Under the pieces are notes generated by a model that worked only from the letters and a program-made list of their open reading frames with translations, did no database searches and had not been told where the DNA came from. DNA of 64,000 nucleotides, from assembly GCA_965197395.1 (NCBI GenBank), contig OZ240205.1:248001-312000 (forward strand), read 5' to 3'. The position numbers and the translations under genes are program-made. Of this stretch, positions 33,788-42,370 are shown in pieces. Position 1 is the first letter of the stretch, and each line of letters begins with the position of its first letter. The stretch comes from CAZYFH01 sp965197395. GTDB lineage: Bacteria > Acidobacteriota > Vicinamibacteria > Vicinamibacterales > UBA8438.

Positions 33788-35089
33788 TCAGAGCCGGAAG
33801 ATGTGGTCGCCCTTGACGCCCTTCAGCGCGTTGCGCGTGTCGACGATGACCGGGGCATGCTGGACGATCGCCGCATAGTCGAAGCTCCGATGGTGCGTGG
33901 TAATCACTGCGCAGTCGACACCGTCCGCCAAGGCGCGCTCTGGCACCGCCGCCTCGAGCACCAGCGGTCCGTCGCATAGCTTCGGGACGAACGGGTCGCT
34001 ATAGGTGACGATCCCGCCCCGCTGGCGCAAAAGCCGCGCCACGTCGAGCGCGGGCGACTCGCGCACATCATCGACATCCGGTTTGTAGGCCACGCCGAAC
34101 AGGTGGACGCGCGAACCCTTGATGGCCCGGGCCTGACTGTTCAACGCATCGGCGATGCGTTCGACGACGTACCGCGGCATGCCACCGTTGATGTGCCCGG
34201 CCAACTCGATGAAGCGGCTCTCGAAGCCGTTTTGCTTCGCCTTCCAACTCAGATAGAACGGGTCGATCGGGATGCAGTGCCCGCCCAAGCCCGGCCCTGG
34301 ATAGAAGGGCATGAACCCGAACGGCTTTGTCTTGGCTGCCTCGATGACTTCCCACACATCGACGCCGAGGTCTCGGCACATGAGGGCAAGTTCGTTCACC
34401 AACCCGATGTTGACGGCGCGGAAGGTGTTCTCGAGCAGCTTGACCATCTCGGCCACGCGCGTCGAGGAGACCGGCACGACGGTGTCGACGATCTGCTCGT
34501 AGAGCGCGGTCGCCAGCCGCGTCGAGGTTTCGTCACCGCCGGCCACGACCTTCGGAATGTTGCGTGTCGTCCACTGCGTGTTTCCGGGATCCACGCGCTC
34601 GGGGCAAAAGGCGAGGAAGAAGTCGCGACCAGCCTTCCGTCCGCCCTGCTCGAGCCTCGGCTGGACCACCTCGTCCACCGTACCGGGGTAGGTCGTCGAC
34701 TCGAGCACGATGAGTTGGTCGAACTGGAGGTGCTGGGCGACCTCCTCGACGGCCGCGACGATGTAGGAGAGGTCGGGATCCTTTGTCTTCCGGAGTGGCG
34801 TCGGAACGCAGATGTTGACGGTATCGAGGCTCGCGAGGACGCTGAAATCAGTCGTTGCCGTCAGACGGCCCGAGGAGGCAACCGCGGCCACGTCCTCAGC
34901 CGAGACGTCAGCCACGTACGATTCACCGTGCCCGATGCGGTCGACCTTCGCCGCATCGACGTCGAAGCCGACCGTCTCGAAGCCGGCCTTGGCGAACTCG
35001 ACCGCAAGCGGGAGACCGACGTAGCCGAGGCCGATGACGCCCGCGCGCGCCTTGCGGGCGCGGATCTTCTGGAGCAGCGTGTCAGTCAC
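33788..35089 (-). CDS. UDP-N-acetylglucosamine/mannosamine 6-dehydrogenase (WbpA/WecC type)
   Basis: This 433-aa NAD-dependent dehydrogenase starts at GTG 35089. The Rossmann motif GVIGLGYVGLPLAVEFAKAG is N-terminal, VPTPLRKTKDPDLSYI is typical, and the catalytic Cys lies in GPGLGGHCIPIDPFYLSWK. It oxidises C6 of a UDP-HexNAc to the uronic acid. Length and sequence look closer to WbpA than to UDP-glucose dehydrogenase. It forms an operon with gmd. Confidence 0.88.
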   Translation of the reverse strand: MTDTLLQKIRARKARAGVIGLGYVGLPLAVEFAKAGFETVGFDVDAAKVDRIGHGESYVADVSAEDVAAVASSGRLTATTDFSVLASLDTVNICVPTPLRKTKDPDLSYIVAAVEEVAQHLQFDQLIVLESTTYPGTVDEVVQPRLEQGGRKAGRDFFLAFCPERVDPGNTQWTTRNIPKVVAGGDETSTRLATALYEQIVDTVVPVSSTRVAEMVKLLENTFRAVNIGLVNELALMCRDLGVDVWEVIEAAKTKPFGFMPFYPGPGLGGHCIPIDPFYLSWKAKQNGFESRFIELAGHINGGMPRYVVERIADALNSQARAIKGSRVHLFGVAYKPDVDDVRESPALDVARLLRQRGGIVTYSDPFVPKLCDGPLVLEAAVPERALADGVDCAVITTHHRSFDYAAIVQHAPVIVDTRNALKGVKGDHIFRL

Positions 35090-35161
35090 TGAATCCCGTG
35101 AGACGTCCTACCCGGCGCCTAGCAATCCTCGCGCTAGAGTATAGATGTAGCGTGGCGAATC

Positions 35162-36262
35162 ATGGAACCGATCGACGTCGCGGTCGTCGGTGGCGGAGTC
35201 GTCGGCCTCGCTGTCGGTCGCGCGGCGGCGGAGCGCGGACACTCGGTTTGCGTGTTGGAGCGCGACACGCGGTTCGGCCTGGCGGCGAGCACGCACAACA
35301 GCGGCGTCATCCACGCAGGGATCTACTACCTCTCGGATACGCTGAAGGCACAGCTCTGTGTCGAGGGCCGCGAGCGGCTGTACGAGCACTGCCGGCGGTA
35401 CGAGGTGCCGCACGAGCGGTGTGGCAAGCTGATTGTGGCGCGCGATCTCAGCGAGGTTCCGGCGCTCGAGGCGTTGGCCGCGCGCGGCGCCGCGAACGGC
35501 GTCGATGACCTCGAACTAGTCGACCGAGCGTTCATCCGTCGACGCGAGCCGCACGTCGAAACGGCGGCCGCCCTGTGGTCGCCATCGACCGGGATCATCG
35601 GCGCCGAGGATTACGTTCGCACCCTCGTCCATCTGGCGACGCAAACCGGCGTCACCCTCTTGCCGTCGACACCGGTCACCAGCGGCGTGGTCGAGAACGG
35701 GGGGATTGCGCTCCGGACCCCGCGCGAGACAATCCTTGCGCGTACCGTCGTCAACGCCGCAGGTTTGTATGCAGACGAGCTGTCCTCGGCGGTGGGGGGC
35801 GACGTGTTTCGCATCTACCCGGTTCGCGGCGATTATGCCGAGGTCGTCGGGGACGCGCGCCGCCTCGTGAACGGCCCGGTCTACCCACTTCCCGATCCGT
35901 CCGGTCACGGCCTCGGTGTGCACGTCACCCGCACAACGTGGGGGACCGTGACGCTGGGCCCGACGGCGAGATACCAGTCGGAGAAAGACGACTACGAATC
36001 GAACCGGTTTCCGCTCGCACGCTTCCACGAGTCGGTCCGCTCCTTCCTGCCAGAGATCGCGCTCGAGGATCTACGGCCCGGCGGAAGCGGCATCCGCGCA
36101 CGGGCGGCTGCCCCCGGTGAGGCGTTCGTCGACTTCATGATCCACCACGACACCGAGGTCAGCGGTCTGATTCACGCGGCAGGGATTGATTCGCCGGGAC
36201 TGACCGCGTCGCTGGCGATCGGCGAGCGAGTGGCTGGTCTGGTGGACGAAGTGCTTGGGTAG
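35162..36262 (+). CDS. lhgO: FAD-dependent oxidoreductase, L-2-hydroxyglutarate oxidase-like
   Basis: This 366-aa DAO-fold flavoprotein begins IDVAVVGGGVVGLAVGRAAA (dinucleotide-binding loop). ASTHNSGVIHAGIYY and VNAAGLYADELS are characteristic of the LhgO family, which oxidises L-2-hydroxyglutarate to 2-oxoglutarate with electrons going to the quinone pool. The C-terminal AAGIDSPGLTASLAIGERVA is conserved. It stands alone. Its last 104 bp overlap the convergent membrane-protein gene. Confidence 0.88.
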   Translation: MEPIDVAVVGGGVVGLAVGRAAAERGHSVCVLERDTRFGLAASTHNSGVIHAGIYYLSDTLKAQLCVEGRERLYEHCRRYEVPHERCGKLIVARDLSEVPALEALAARGAANGVDDLELVDRAFIRRREPHVETAAALWSPSTGIIGAEDYVRTLVHLATQTGVTLLPSTPVTSGVVENGGIALRTPRETILARTVVNAAGLYADELSSAVGGDVFRIYPVRGDYAEVVGDARRLVNGPVYPLPDPSGHGLGVHVTRTTWGTVTLGPTARYQSEKDDYESNRFPLARFHESVRSFLPEIALEDLRPGGSGIRARAAAPGEAFVDFMIHHDTEVSGLIHAAGIDSPGLTASLAIGERVAGLVDEVLG

Positions 36263-37274
36263 TGTGGCGCGCGCCGGGGTGTTCGGAACCATTACTGTAC
36301 GAGCGCGCGGCCGGAGCCGCCAGACCGGCCCACGACGAGAGCCCCCCCAGCACGATGATCGGGCCGAAACCGACCACGTGCAGCAGAACGCCGTAGGTCA
36401 GTGCCAGATCGGCGGCCACCCCGAACGGGGCCAACGCGAGCACCGCGAGATATTGAAAGACACCGACCTTGCCGGGCGTCGACGGCACGGACGTGCCCAC
36501 TTGCAGGACAACCAGCACCACGAGCGCCGCCACCGGTGGCGCATCGACGCCCACGGAGCGCAGGACGACGTAGTTCGACGCGGCCAGACCCAACCAGACG
36601 CCGAGGTATCCGACCTGCAACAACGCCAGATCCCGCCAGCGGCGGACCACCGCCAGCCGGGCCAACACCGCCTCACCGTGAACCACGACGCTATCGATCC
36701 AGTGCTTCGGGATCGGAAGGGCGCGGCGATTCAAGAAACGGAGCACCGTTTCCCCTCGCCATGCCGCGGCGAGCACGACGGCGGGGAGCGCGATGGCGAC
36801 GACGACGAACCCGCGACGAACGCTGGTGAGCGTCACCGGCATGTCGATCAGAACGACGATCGGGATCAGGATCAACAGCAGCGTCATGAGATCGAAGAAC
36901 TTCTCGACGACGATCGTCGCCGCCGCCCCCGCGGCTGACAGACGTCCGGCCCGGCCGATCAGCACAACTCGCGTCACGTCACCGACCCGAGCCGGGATTC
37001 CGATGTTCACCGCCTGAGAGATGAGCAGGATGCCCCAGGTCCGCACGAACCCGACCGTCAGCCCATCACGACCGAGCAGATGCATCCAGCACCGCGCGCG
37101 CAAAGCCGTGGCGGCAACGACGCACACCACCCCGAGCGTGACGAGGCCGTAGTTCGCAGAAGCGAGCGCGCGGCCGACCGTCGCCCATGAGACGCCGCGC
37201 GCGGCGATCCAGAGCAGGCCCGCGCCGAGCAGGACACCCGCCACGCGCCACCAGAATCGTCGGTCGGTTGTCAC
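36159..37274 (-). CDS. Flippase-like membrane protein (lysylphosphatidylglycerol synthase TM family)
   Basis: This 371-aa protein starts at GTG 37274, 4 bp after the rmlD stop. The frame extends to 37877, but that part is antisense-like inside rmlD. About eight helices are visible with the family motifs LLISQAVNIGIPARVGDVTR, ATIVVEKFFDLMTLL and SVPSTPGKVGVFQYL. Such proteins (UPF0104) have been linked to lipid flipping or transport of glycolipids. The polar C-terminal tail of about 45 residues overlaps lhgO on the other strand and may not be conserved. Confidence 0.8.
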   Translation of the reverse strand: MTTDRRFWWRVAGVLLGAGLLWIAARGVSWATVGRALASANYGLVTLGVVCVVAATALRARCWMHLLGRDGLTVGFVRTWGILLISQAVNIGIPARVGDVTRVVLIGRAGRLSAAGAAATIVVEKFFDLMTLLLILIPIVVLIDMPVTLTSVRRGFVVVAIALPAVVLAAAWRGETVLRFLNRRALPIPKHWIDSVVVHGEAVLARLAVVRRWRDLALLQVGYLGVWLGLAASNYVVLRSVGVDAPPVAALVVLVVLQVGTSVPSTPGKVGVFQYLAVLALAPFGVAADLALTYGVLLHVVGFGPIIVLGGLSSWAGLAAPAARSYSNGSEHPGARHTTQALRPPDQPLARRSPATRSVPANQSLPRESDR

Positions 37275-37278
37275 GACC

Positions 37279-38148
37279 TCAAACGCCGCGGCGTCGTGCC
37301 GCGTAGCGCGCCACGGCGTCCTGCCACGCCGGCATCGGCACCCCAACCGCCGCGAGCTTGGCGTTCGACAGCGCGCAGTACAGCGGCCGCGCGGCGCGGA
37401 AGTGGCGGTCCGCCAGTGTCGCGGGCTCGATCTGCGCCGACACGCCGAGACATCGTCCCAGCTCGGTCGCCACGTCGAACCAGGATGCACACCCGGTGCC
37501 GACGCAGTGGTAGACACCGTCCGGCGGCGCGGCCCGCAGCAACACGCGCGTCGCGTGCGCGACGTCGTCGACATAGCTCGGCGAGACCGTGCGGTCGGTG
37601 AACGCGTGGACCGGACGCCCAGCGAGCAGGGTGTCCGCCATCCGGTCCAGGCTGCTGCCGCGCGCACGGCCCGACGGCGCGGGCTCGAGGGCGCCGCCGC
37701 CGAAGAGGCTCTCAACACGGAGCACGTAGTGCGGCGCGGCGCGCGCGAACCACTCGCCGAGCAGCTTCGACGTGGCATACACGCTTCGCGGGTTCGTTTG
37801 GTCGTCCTCGGTGTATGGCCGGTCGGTGGTGCCATCGAAGACGAAGTCGCTGCTGTAGTGCACGAGCCGCGCGCCAACGTCGCGCGAGGCGTGCGCGAGC
37901 GCCCGCACGCCGAAGGCGTTCACGGACAACGCGAGCTCGACCTGGTCCTCGGCGCCGTCCACCTCGTTGTAGGCGGCGCAGTTGATCACTACGTCCGGAC
38001 GCGCGTCGGCAACGACCGCCCGCACCTGGTCGGGTCGCGTGAGGTCGAGGTCCGCGCGCGTGGCGAGCCTCACGTCGTCCTCCGCGGCGAACAGGCGGCC
38101 GAGGGTCGTCCCGAGCTGTCCGTCGGCGCCCGACACGAGCACTCTCAT
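37279..38148 (-). CDS. rmlD: dTDP-4-dehydrorhamnose reductase
   Basis: This 289-aa SDR enzyme catalyses the last step of dTDP-L-rhamnose synthesis. It has MRVLVSGADGQLGTTLGRLF, NCAAYNEVDGAED, HYSSDFVFDG and the catalytic YATSK. Later FTDRTVSPSYVDDVAHATRV is typical. The rmlA, rmlB and rmlC partners are not in the window. It overlaps smpB by 4 bp and is followed by the flippase-like gene. Confidence 0.9.
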   Translation of the reverse strand: MRVLVSGADGQLGTTLGRLFAAEDDVRLATRADLDLTRPDQVRAVVADARPDVVINCAAYNEVDGAEDQVELALSVNAFGVRALAHASRDVGARLVHYSSDFVFDGTTDRPYTEDDQTNPRSVYATSKLLGEWFARAAPHYVLRVESLFGGGALEPAPSGRARGSSLDRMADTLLAGRPVHAFTDRTVSPSYVDDVAHATRVLLRAAPPDGVYHCVGTGCASWFDVATELGRCLGVSAQIEPATLADRHFRAARPLYCALSNAKLAAVGVPMPAWQDAVARYAARRRGV

Positions 38149-38615
38149 CGGGAGCGCTCCTTCACCATGGCTCGCGTCTCGCGGTCGATCTCGCGTCGCC
38201 GAATCGTCTCGCGCTTGTCGTGGGTCTTCTTCCCCTTGGCCAGGCTGATGGCCACCTTCACGCGGCCGCGCTTGAAGTACATCCGGACGGGCACGAGCGT
38301 GAACCCCCGCTCCAGCGTCTTGCCGACGAGCTTGCGGATCTCCCGCTTGTTCAACAAGAGCTTGCGCCGGCGCAGCGGCTCGTGTTCGGTGTAGCCGCGG
38401 TGGCTATACGGGCTGATATGGAGGTTGTGGAGGAAAATCTCGCCGTCCTCGACGCGCCCGTAGCTGTCCCTGAGGTTGACGCGTCCTTCCCGGATCGCCT
38501 TGACCTCCGTGCCCAGCAGCACGACGCCGGCCTCGTAGGTGTCGTACAGGTGGTACTCGTGCCGTGCCTTGCGGTTGTCCGCAATGAGGCGCTCAGGGGT
38601 CGGCTCGTCCGGCAT
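38145..38615 (-). CDS. smpB: SsrA-binding protein SmpB
   Basis: This 156-aa partner of tmRNA in trans-translation is of normal length. Conserved blocks are NRKARHEYHLYDTYEAGVVL, GTEVKAIREGRVNL, HISPYSHRGY and the basic C-terminal tail KGKKTHDKRETIRRREIDRE that enters the decoding site. It lies 39 bp downstream of pdxA and overlaps rmlD. No tmRNA gene was seen nearby. Confidence 0.97.
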   Translation of the reverse strand: MPDEPTPERLIADNRKARHEYHLYDTYEAGVVLLGTEVKAIREGRVNLRDSYGRVEDGEIFLHNLHISPYSHRGYTEHEPLRRRKLLLNKREIRKLVGKTLERGFTLVPVRMYFKRGRVKVAISLAKGKKTHDKRETIRRREIDRETRAMVKERSR

Positions 38616-38654
38616 GGCCCGTGTCCCGTCCTCCGGCGGGCACCCGCGCGGCGG

Positions 38655-39563
38655 TTAGCGGCCCGTGGGAAGAGTCCCGCTCTTGCCACCGGCTGCTAGT
38701 CTCGCCGCCAGTCGTACCGCCGCGATCATACTGGACGGGTTGGCGACGCCCTGCCCCGCGATGTCATAGGCCGTGCCGTGGTCAACCGACGTGCGCACGA
38801 TCGGCAGCCCGAGCGTCACGTTGACCGCCTCACCGAACGCGAGGAGCTTGACCGGAATCAACCCCTGGTCGTGATAGCAGGCGATCACCGCGTCGAAGGC
38901 GCCGTCGAGTGCTCGGACGAACACGGTGTCGCCGGGCAGCGGCCCGCTCACGTCGATACCCCGGGACCGACACGCCTCGACCGCCGGCCTGACCACTCGG
39001 GTCTCGTCGTCTCCGATGAGCCCGTCTTCACCGGCGTGCGGATTCACACCGGCCATGGCCAGTCGCGGCGTGGGGTAGCCGAAGCGCGGCAGCTCGCGAT
39101 GGGCGAGATCGATGACCCCCTCGAGCACGGCGCGCGTGAGATGCCGGCCCACCTCGACCAGCGGCACGTGGACGGTGGCGAGCACGACGCGCAGGCGGTC
39201 CGAGTGGAACATCATCGCGACGCGCTCGGCGCCGGTCAACTCGGCCAGCAGCTCCGTGTGCCCCCGCCATGGGAACCCGGCCAGCGCCCACCCGGTCTTG
39301 TTGATGGGCGCGGTGGCAACGGCGTCGATCCGCCCGGCGACGGCGTCGGCGGTCGCCGCCCGGACCGCTTCGTGGGCGGCACGACCGGCCGCGGCCGACA
39401 CCGTACCCGCCGGAAACAACGCCCGTTCGGCCTCGGTCTGCGGTCCGTACAGCACCGGCGTGCAGATACGGCGCACGTGCGGATCGCGTGACGCCTTGAT
39501 CGCGACTTCCGGTCCGATGCCGGCGGGGTCACCGACGGTGAGCCCGACCCGCGGCAGAGGCAT
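38655..39563 (-). CDS. pdxA: 4-hydroxythreonine-4-phosphate dehydrogenase
   Basis: This 302-aa enzyme of the DXP-dependent pyridoxal phosphate pathway oxidises 4-phosphohydroxy-L-threonine. Metal-site and substrate motifs are visible: GDPAGIGPEVAIKA, GHTELLAELTG, GVNPHAGEDGLIG and CYHDQGLIPVKLLAF. The ATG at 39563 follows ricT by 21 bp. It is slightly shorter than the E. coli form but complete. Confidence 0.95.
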   Translation of the reverse strand: MPLPRVGLTVGDPAGIGPEVAIKASRDPHVRRICTPVLYGPQTEAERALFPAGTVSAAAGRAAHEAVRAATADAVAGRIDAVATAPINKTGWALAGFPWRGHTELLAELTGAERVAMMFHSDRLRVVLATVHVPLVEVGRHLTRAVLEGVIDLAHRELPRFGYPTPRLAMAGVNPHAGEDGLIGDDETRVVRPAVEACRSRGIDVSGPLPGDTVFVRALDGAFDAVIACYHDQGLIPVKLLAFGEAVNVTLGLPIVRTSVDHGTAYDIAGQGVANPSSMIAAVRLAARLAAGGKSGTLPTGR

Positions 39564-39584
39564 GAGTCAGAATCCGGGTGGACG

Positions 39585-40448
39585 TCAGACCGGCTCGCGC
39601 GCGGGCTCGTGGCCCGCCTCGGCGTGGTTACCCGCGCCGAGGCGGGCCTCGGTGTGGTTACCCGCGCCGCAACCGTCACAGCTCCCGCTGCTACACCCGC
39701 CGCCGCTACCGCATCCGCCCTCGGTGCGACTACAGGATCCTTCGTTCGCGCAGCCGGCGAACTGCTCGCCGGCGGCGTTCGGGAGCTCGTATCGAAGACA
39801 GCACTTGAGGCGACCGCAGAGGCCCGACAAGCGGGACGGGTTGAGGCTGAGATGCTGGCGCTTCGCCATCTTGATCGAGATCGGCTCGAACCCTTGCAGC
39901 CAGGTGGTGCAGCAGAGCGGGCGCCCGCACGTGCCGTACCCACCGAGCAACTTGGCTTCATCACGCGCCCCGATCTGGCGCATCTCGATGCGACATCGGA
40001 ACTCTGACGCGAGCTCTCGGACGAGCTCGCGGAAGTCGACGCGGCTCTCGGCGGTGAAATAGAAGACCAGCCGTGGACTGTCGAACAACTGCTCCGTCCG
40101 GACGAGCTTCATCGGCAAGCCGCGCTCCCGGATTTTCATGCCGGCGACGCGCTGCGCCTCTCGCTCGCGATGCTGATGCTTGAGCTTGGTGGTGATGTCT
40201 TGCTGGCTGGCGCGACGCACCACGCGATCCGTCGATGCGGCCGGCGGCGCTGTCCGTGTCGCCACCTGCCCCACCGCGCGGGTCACAGTGGCGTAGGCGC
40301 GCCGCTCGCCGCGCTGGACGACGACGGCATCCCCCGGCGCGAGCGGCGGCTCGAACTCGACGTCGGTCAGTAGGAAGCGGCGAGCCCGGCCAACCGGATC
40401 GAACTTGACGCTGACAAAACGACGTGAGGACTCGGCTTCCGTTTCCAT
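39585..40448 (-). CDS. ricT: PSP1/RicT (YaaT)-family protein with extra Cys-rich tail
   Basis: This 287-aa protein has a PSP1 core: GTCGRPLCCTTWL and LCGRLKCCLRYE hold the conserved Cys residues. In Bacillus RicT and partners form an Fe-S complex that affects RNA maturation and sporulation. Genes next to holB are typical. The tail after about residue 232 is unusual: GCANEGSC, GGGCSSGSCDGCGAGNH, then two GAGNH[T/A]EA copies (30-bp DNA repeats at 39616-39675). The tail could bind metal. Whether it forms the same complex here is unknown. Confidence 0.85.
   Translation of the reverse strand: METEAESSRRFVSVKFDPVGRARRFLLTDVEFEPPLAPGDAVVVQRGERRAYATVTRAVGQVATRTAPPAASTDRVVRRASQQDITTKLKHQHREREAQRVAGMKIRERGLPMKLVRTEQLFDSPRLVFYFTAESRVDFRELVRELASEFRCRIEMRQIGARDEAKLLGGYGTCGRPLCCTTWLQGFEPISIKMAKRQHLSLNPSRLSGLCGRLKCCLRYELPNAAGEQFAGCANEGSCSRTEGGCGSGGGCSSGSCDGCGAGNHTEARLGAGNHAEAGHEPAREPV
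39616..39675. repeat. 2 x 30-bp in-frame repeat in ricT
   Basis: Units at 39616-39645 and 39646-39675 both begin GCCTCGG and share GTGGTTACCCGCGCCG. They encode two copies of a His/Gly-rich decapeptide at the protein's C-terminus. Confidence 0.8.
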
Positions 40449-40454
40449 GAACGC

Positions 40455-41522
40455 CTACAGTCGGCAGGCCAGCCAGTCGGCCACCACCTTTGTGCTCGCG
40501 TTTTGAGCGACCGCCCCCGTCGCTTCGTCGACCGCCGCGAACGCGCGCAGTCCGCGGCCGCGTCCATACGACGCCGCCAGACGCGTCAACCCGTCGCGCA
40601 GATCGGCGTTTGCGAGCGGCGCATCAGCGCCGGCCGCCAGCACCTCCATGTCGCGCAGCAGGGTTGCGAGCGCGTGCAGTCGGCGCCGCAGCTCGTCGCG
40701 CTCGACCGCCGGGGTACGGCGGGCGCGCGCGCCGGCGACGAGCGCCTTTGCGCCCCCGAGGCGAGCGCGAGGATCGGGCGCCGTCGAGACGTCGTCCAGC
40801 AGCCGCACCGCCGAATCGCGGGCGGTGGCAAGCTCGCCGGACGCAACACTGAGCGCGCGGCCGACGCTGCCACCGGCTGAGGCCGCGGCCGCCCGCGCGA
40901 CCCCCTCGTCACACCCCTGCTGGAAGGTGAGCAGCCCGACGATCGCGTCGACATCGAGCTGGCCGAAGCGAAGCTGCGGACAGCGCGACCGTACGGTGTC
41001 GAGCAGCATGTCCGGGCGCGCGCTGACCAGCAGAAACTGCGAAGAGTCCGGCGGCTCTTCGAGGGTCTTGAGCAGCGCGTGTTGCGCCGGTGACACGAGC
41101 TGATCGGCGCGATCGACGATCATCACGCGGCGCCGTCCCTCAAAGGGGCGATAGCCGGCCTGATCGACCAGCGTCCGGACTTGATCGATCGTGATCGTGC
41201 CGTTCTCCCCCGGCTCGACCACGACAACGTCGGCGTACGTGCCACGATCGATGCGGCGGCACGTCCCGCACCGACCGCATGCGTCGATCGCGAATCCGCC
41301 GTCGGCGGCACCAGTAGGGGCCGGAGATGATGGCGACCGCCGCGACGTGCCGCGCGTGGGGGCCGCGCAGTTCATCGCCTGCGCCACCGCCACCGCCACT
41401 CGTCGCTTCCCGACGCCATCGACGCCGGTCAGGAGCAGACTGGGCGGCAGCGAGTCCTCCGCAATGGCCCGCGCCAGGAGCGTCAGCACCGCGCGGTGAC
41501 CAATGATGTCGCGAAAGGGCAT
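40455..41522 (-). CDS. holB: DNA polymerase III delta-prime subunit
   Basis: This 355-aa clamp-loader subunit has a P-loop-like GVDGVGKRRVAVAVAQAMNC, a zinc module (CGRCGTCRRI) and the KTLEEPPDSSQFLLVSARP sensor region with the SRC motif in TVRSRCPQLRFG. The C-terminal collar domain is less conserved. The ATG at 41522 is divergent from the gene at 41570 across 47 bp. It leads the operon holB-ricT-pdxA-smpB-rmlD-flippase. Confidence 0.93.
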   Translation of the reverse strand: MPFRDIIGHRAVLTLLARAIAEDSLPPSLLLTGVDGVGKRRVAVAVAQAMNCAAPTRGTSRRSPSSPAPTGAADGGFAIDACGRCGTCRRIDRGTYADVVVVEPGENGTITIDQVRTLVDQAGYRPFEGRRRVMIVDRADQLVSPAQHALLKTLEEPPDSSQFLLVSARPDMLLDTVRSRCPQLRFGQLDVDAIVGLLTFQQGCDEGVARAAAASAGGSVGRALSVASGELATARDSAVRLLDDVSTAPDPRARLGGAKALVAGARARRTPAVERDELRRRLHALATLLRDMEVLAAGADAPLANADLRDGLTRLAASYGRGRGLRAFAAVDEATGAVAQNASTKVVADWLACRL

Positions 41523-41569
41523 GACCCGATCGGCATCGTAGCACAGGCGCTTGGCGTAGAATCACGCGC

Positions 41570-42370
41570 ATGGACGCGCTGTTGCGAGAGACCTATGAGG
41601 CGGAGCAACAACACTTCTGGTTCCGCGGACTCCACGGTTTTGCGCGCCCGCTGCTCGCGGCATCCATGTCGGGCGGCGCTCGTCGCTACCCGGATCCCGG
41701 CACTGGGAGCGGTATGCGCCTCCTGGATGCCGGTTGCGGCACCGGTGCCAACCTCGCCTTGCTTTCCGAATTCGGCGATGCCTACGGGTTCGATCTCACG
41801 CTGTCTGGGCTGAGACGAGGGGGGGGGAGCGGCACGCGGCGGCTGGCCTGCGCCACCGTGTGCGCCGTGCCGTTCGCCGACGCGACCTTTGACGTCGTGA
41901 CCTCATTCGACGTCCTATATTGCCTGGACGACGTGGCGGAGCGTGCGGCCGTCTCGGAGATGTTCCGCGTGTTGCGGTCCGGTGGCGCGGCCATTATCAA
42001 CGTCGCCGCATTCGATGCACTGCGGGGCGAGCATTCGGTGTTCGGTGGCGAGGTCAAACGCTACACGCGTCGACGACTGCGCGCGGCGCTCGAGCCGGCG
42101 GGGTTCCAGGTGGAACGGTTGATCTGCACGAACGCCACCCTTTTTCTTCCCCTCCTCGTCCTTCGCACCTGGCAACGGCTCCGGGGACTCCGCTCGCCGA
42201 CCACCGCGCGAAGCGACTTCGGGCGACCGCCGCGCCTCGTCGACGTCGTGCTCTCTACACTCCTGCGCGTAGAAGCCCAAGTGAACCGGTGCGTAGATCT
42301 GCCGTTGGGGAGCTCGATACTCTGTCTCGCCAGAAAGCCGCGAACGGCCGGAATCGCTGAAACCGCATGA
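41570..42370 (+). CDS. SAM-dependent methyltransferase of a glycan cluster
   Basis: This 266-aa class I methyltransferase begins with METHYLTR-type acceptor helices (RETYEAEQQHFWFRGLHGFA). It has motif I LLDAGCGTGANLALLSEF, VVTSFDVLYCLDDV and EVKRYTRRRLRAALEPAGF. It contains a G9 run at 41819-41827 in the codons for RRGGG, without a frame loss in this sequence. The stop overlaps the GT2 start (ATGA). The likely substrate is a lipid-linked or sugar intermediate, but this is inferred. Confidence 0.85.
   Translation: MDALLRETYEAEQQHFWFRGLHGFARPLLAASMSGGARRYPDPGTGSGMRLLDAGCGTGANLALLSEFGDAYGFDLTLSGLRRGGGSGTRRLACATVCAVPFADATFDVVTSFDVLYCLDDVAERAAVSEMFRVLRSGGAAIINVAAFDALRGEHSVFGGEVKRYTRRRLRAALEPAGFQVERLICTNATLFLPLLVLRTWQRLRGLRSPTTARSDFGRPPRLVDVVLSTLLRVEAQVNRCVDLPLGSSILCLARKPRTAGIAETA

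Noticed and set aside
36159..37877. Long form (572 aa) of the flippase-like protein
   Set aside because: Residues before GTG 37274 are Arg/Ser-rich, not hydrophobic, and antisense to rmlD.
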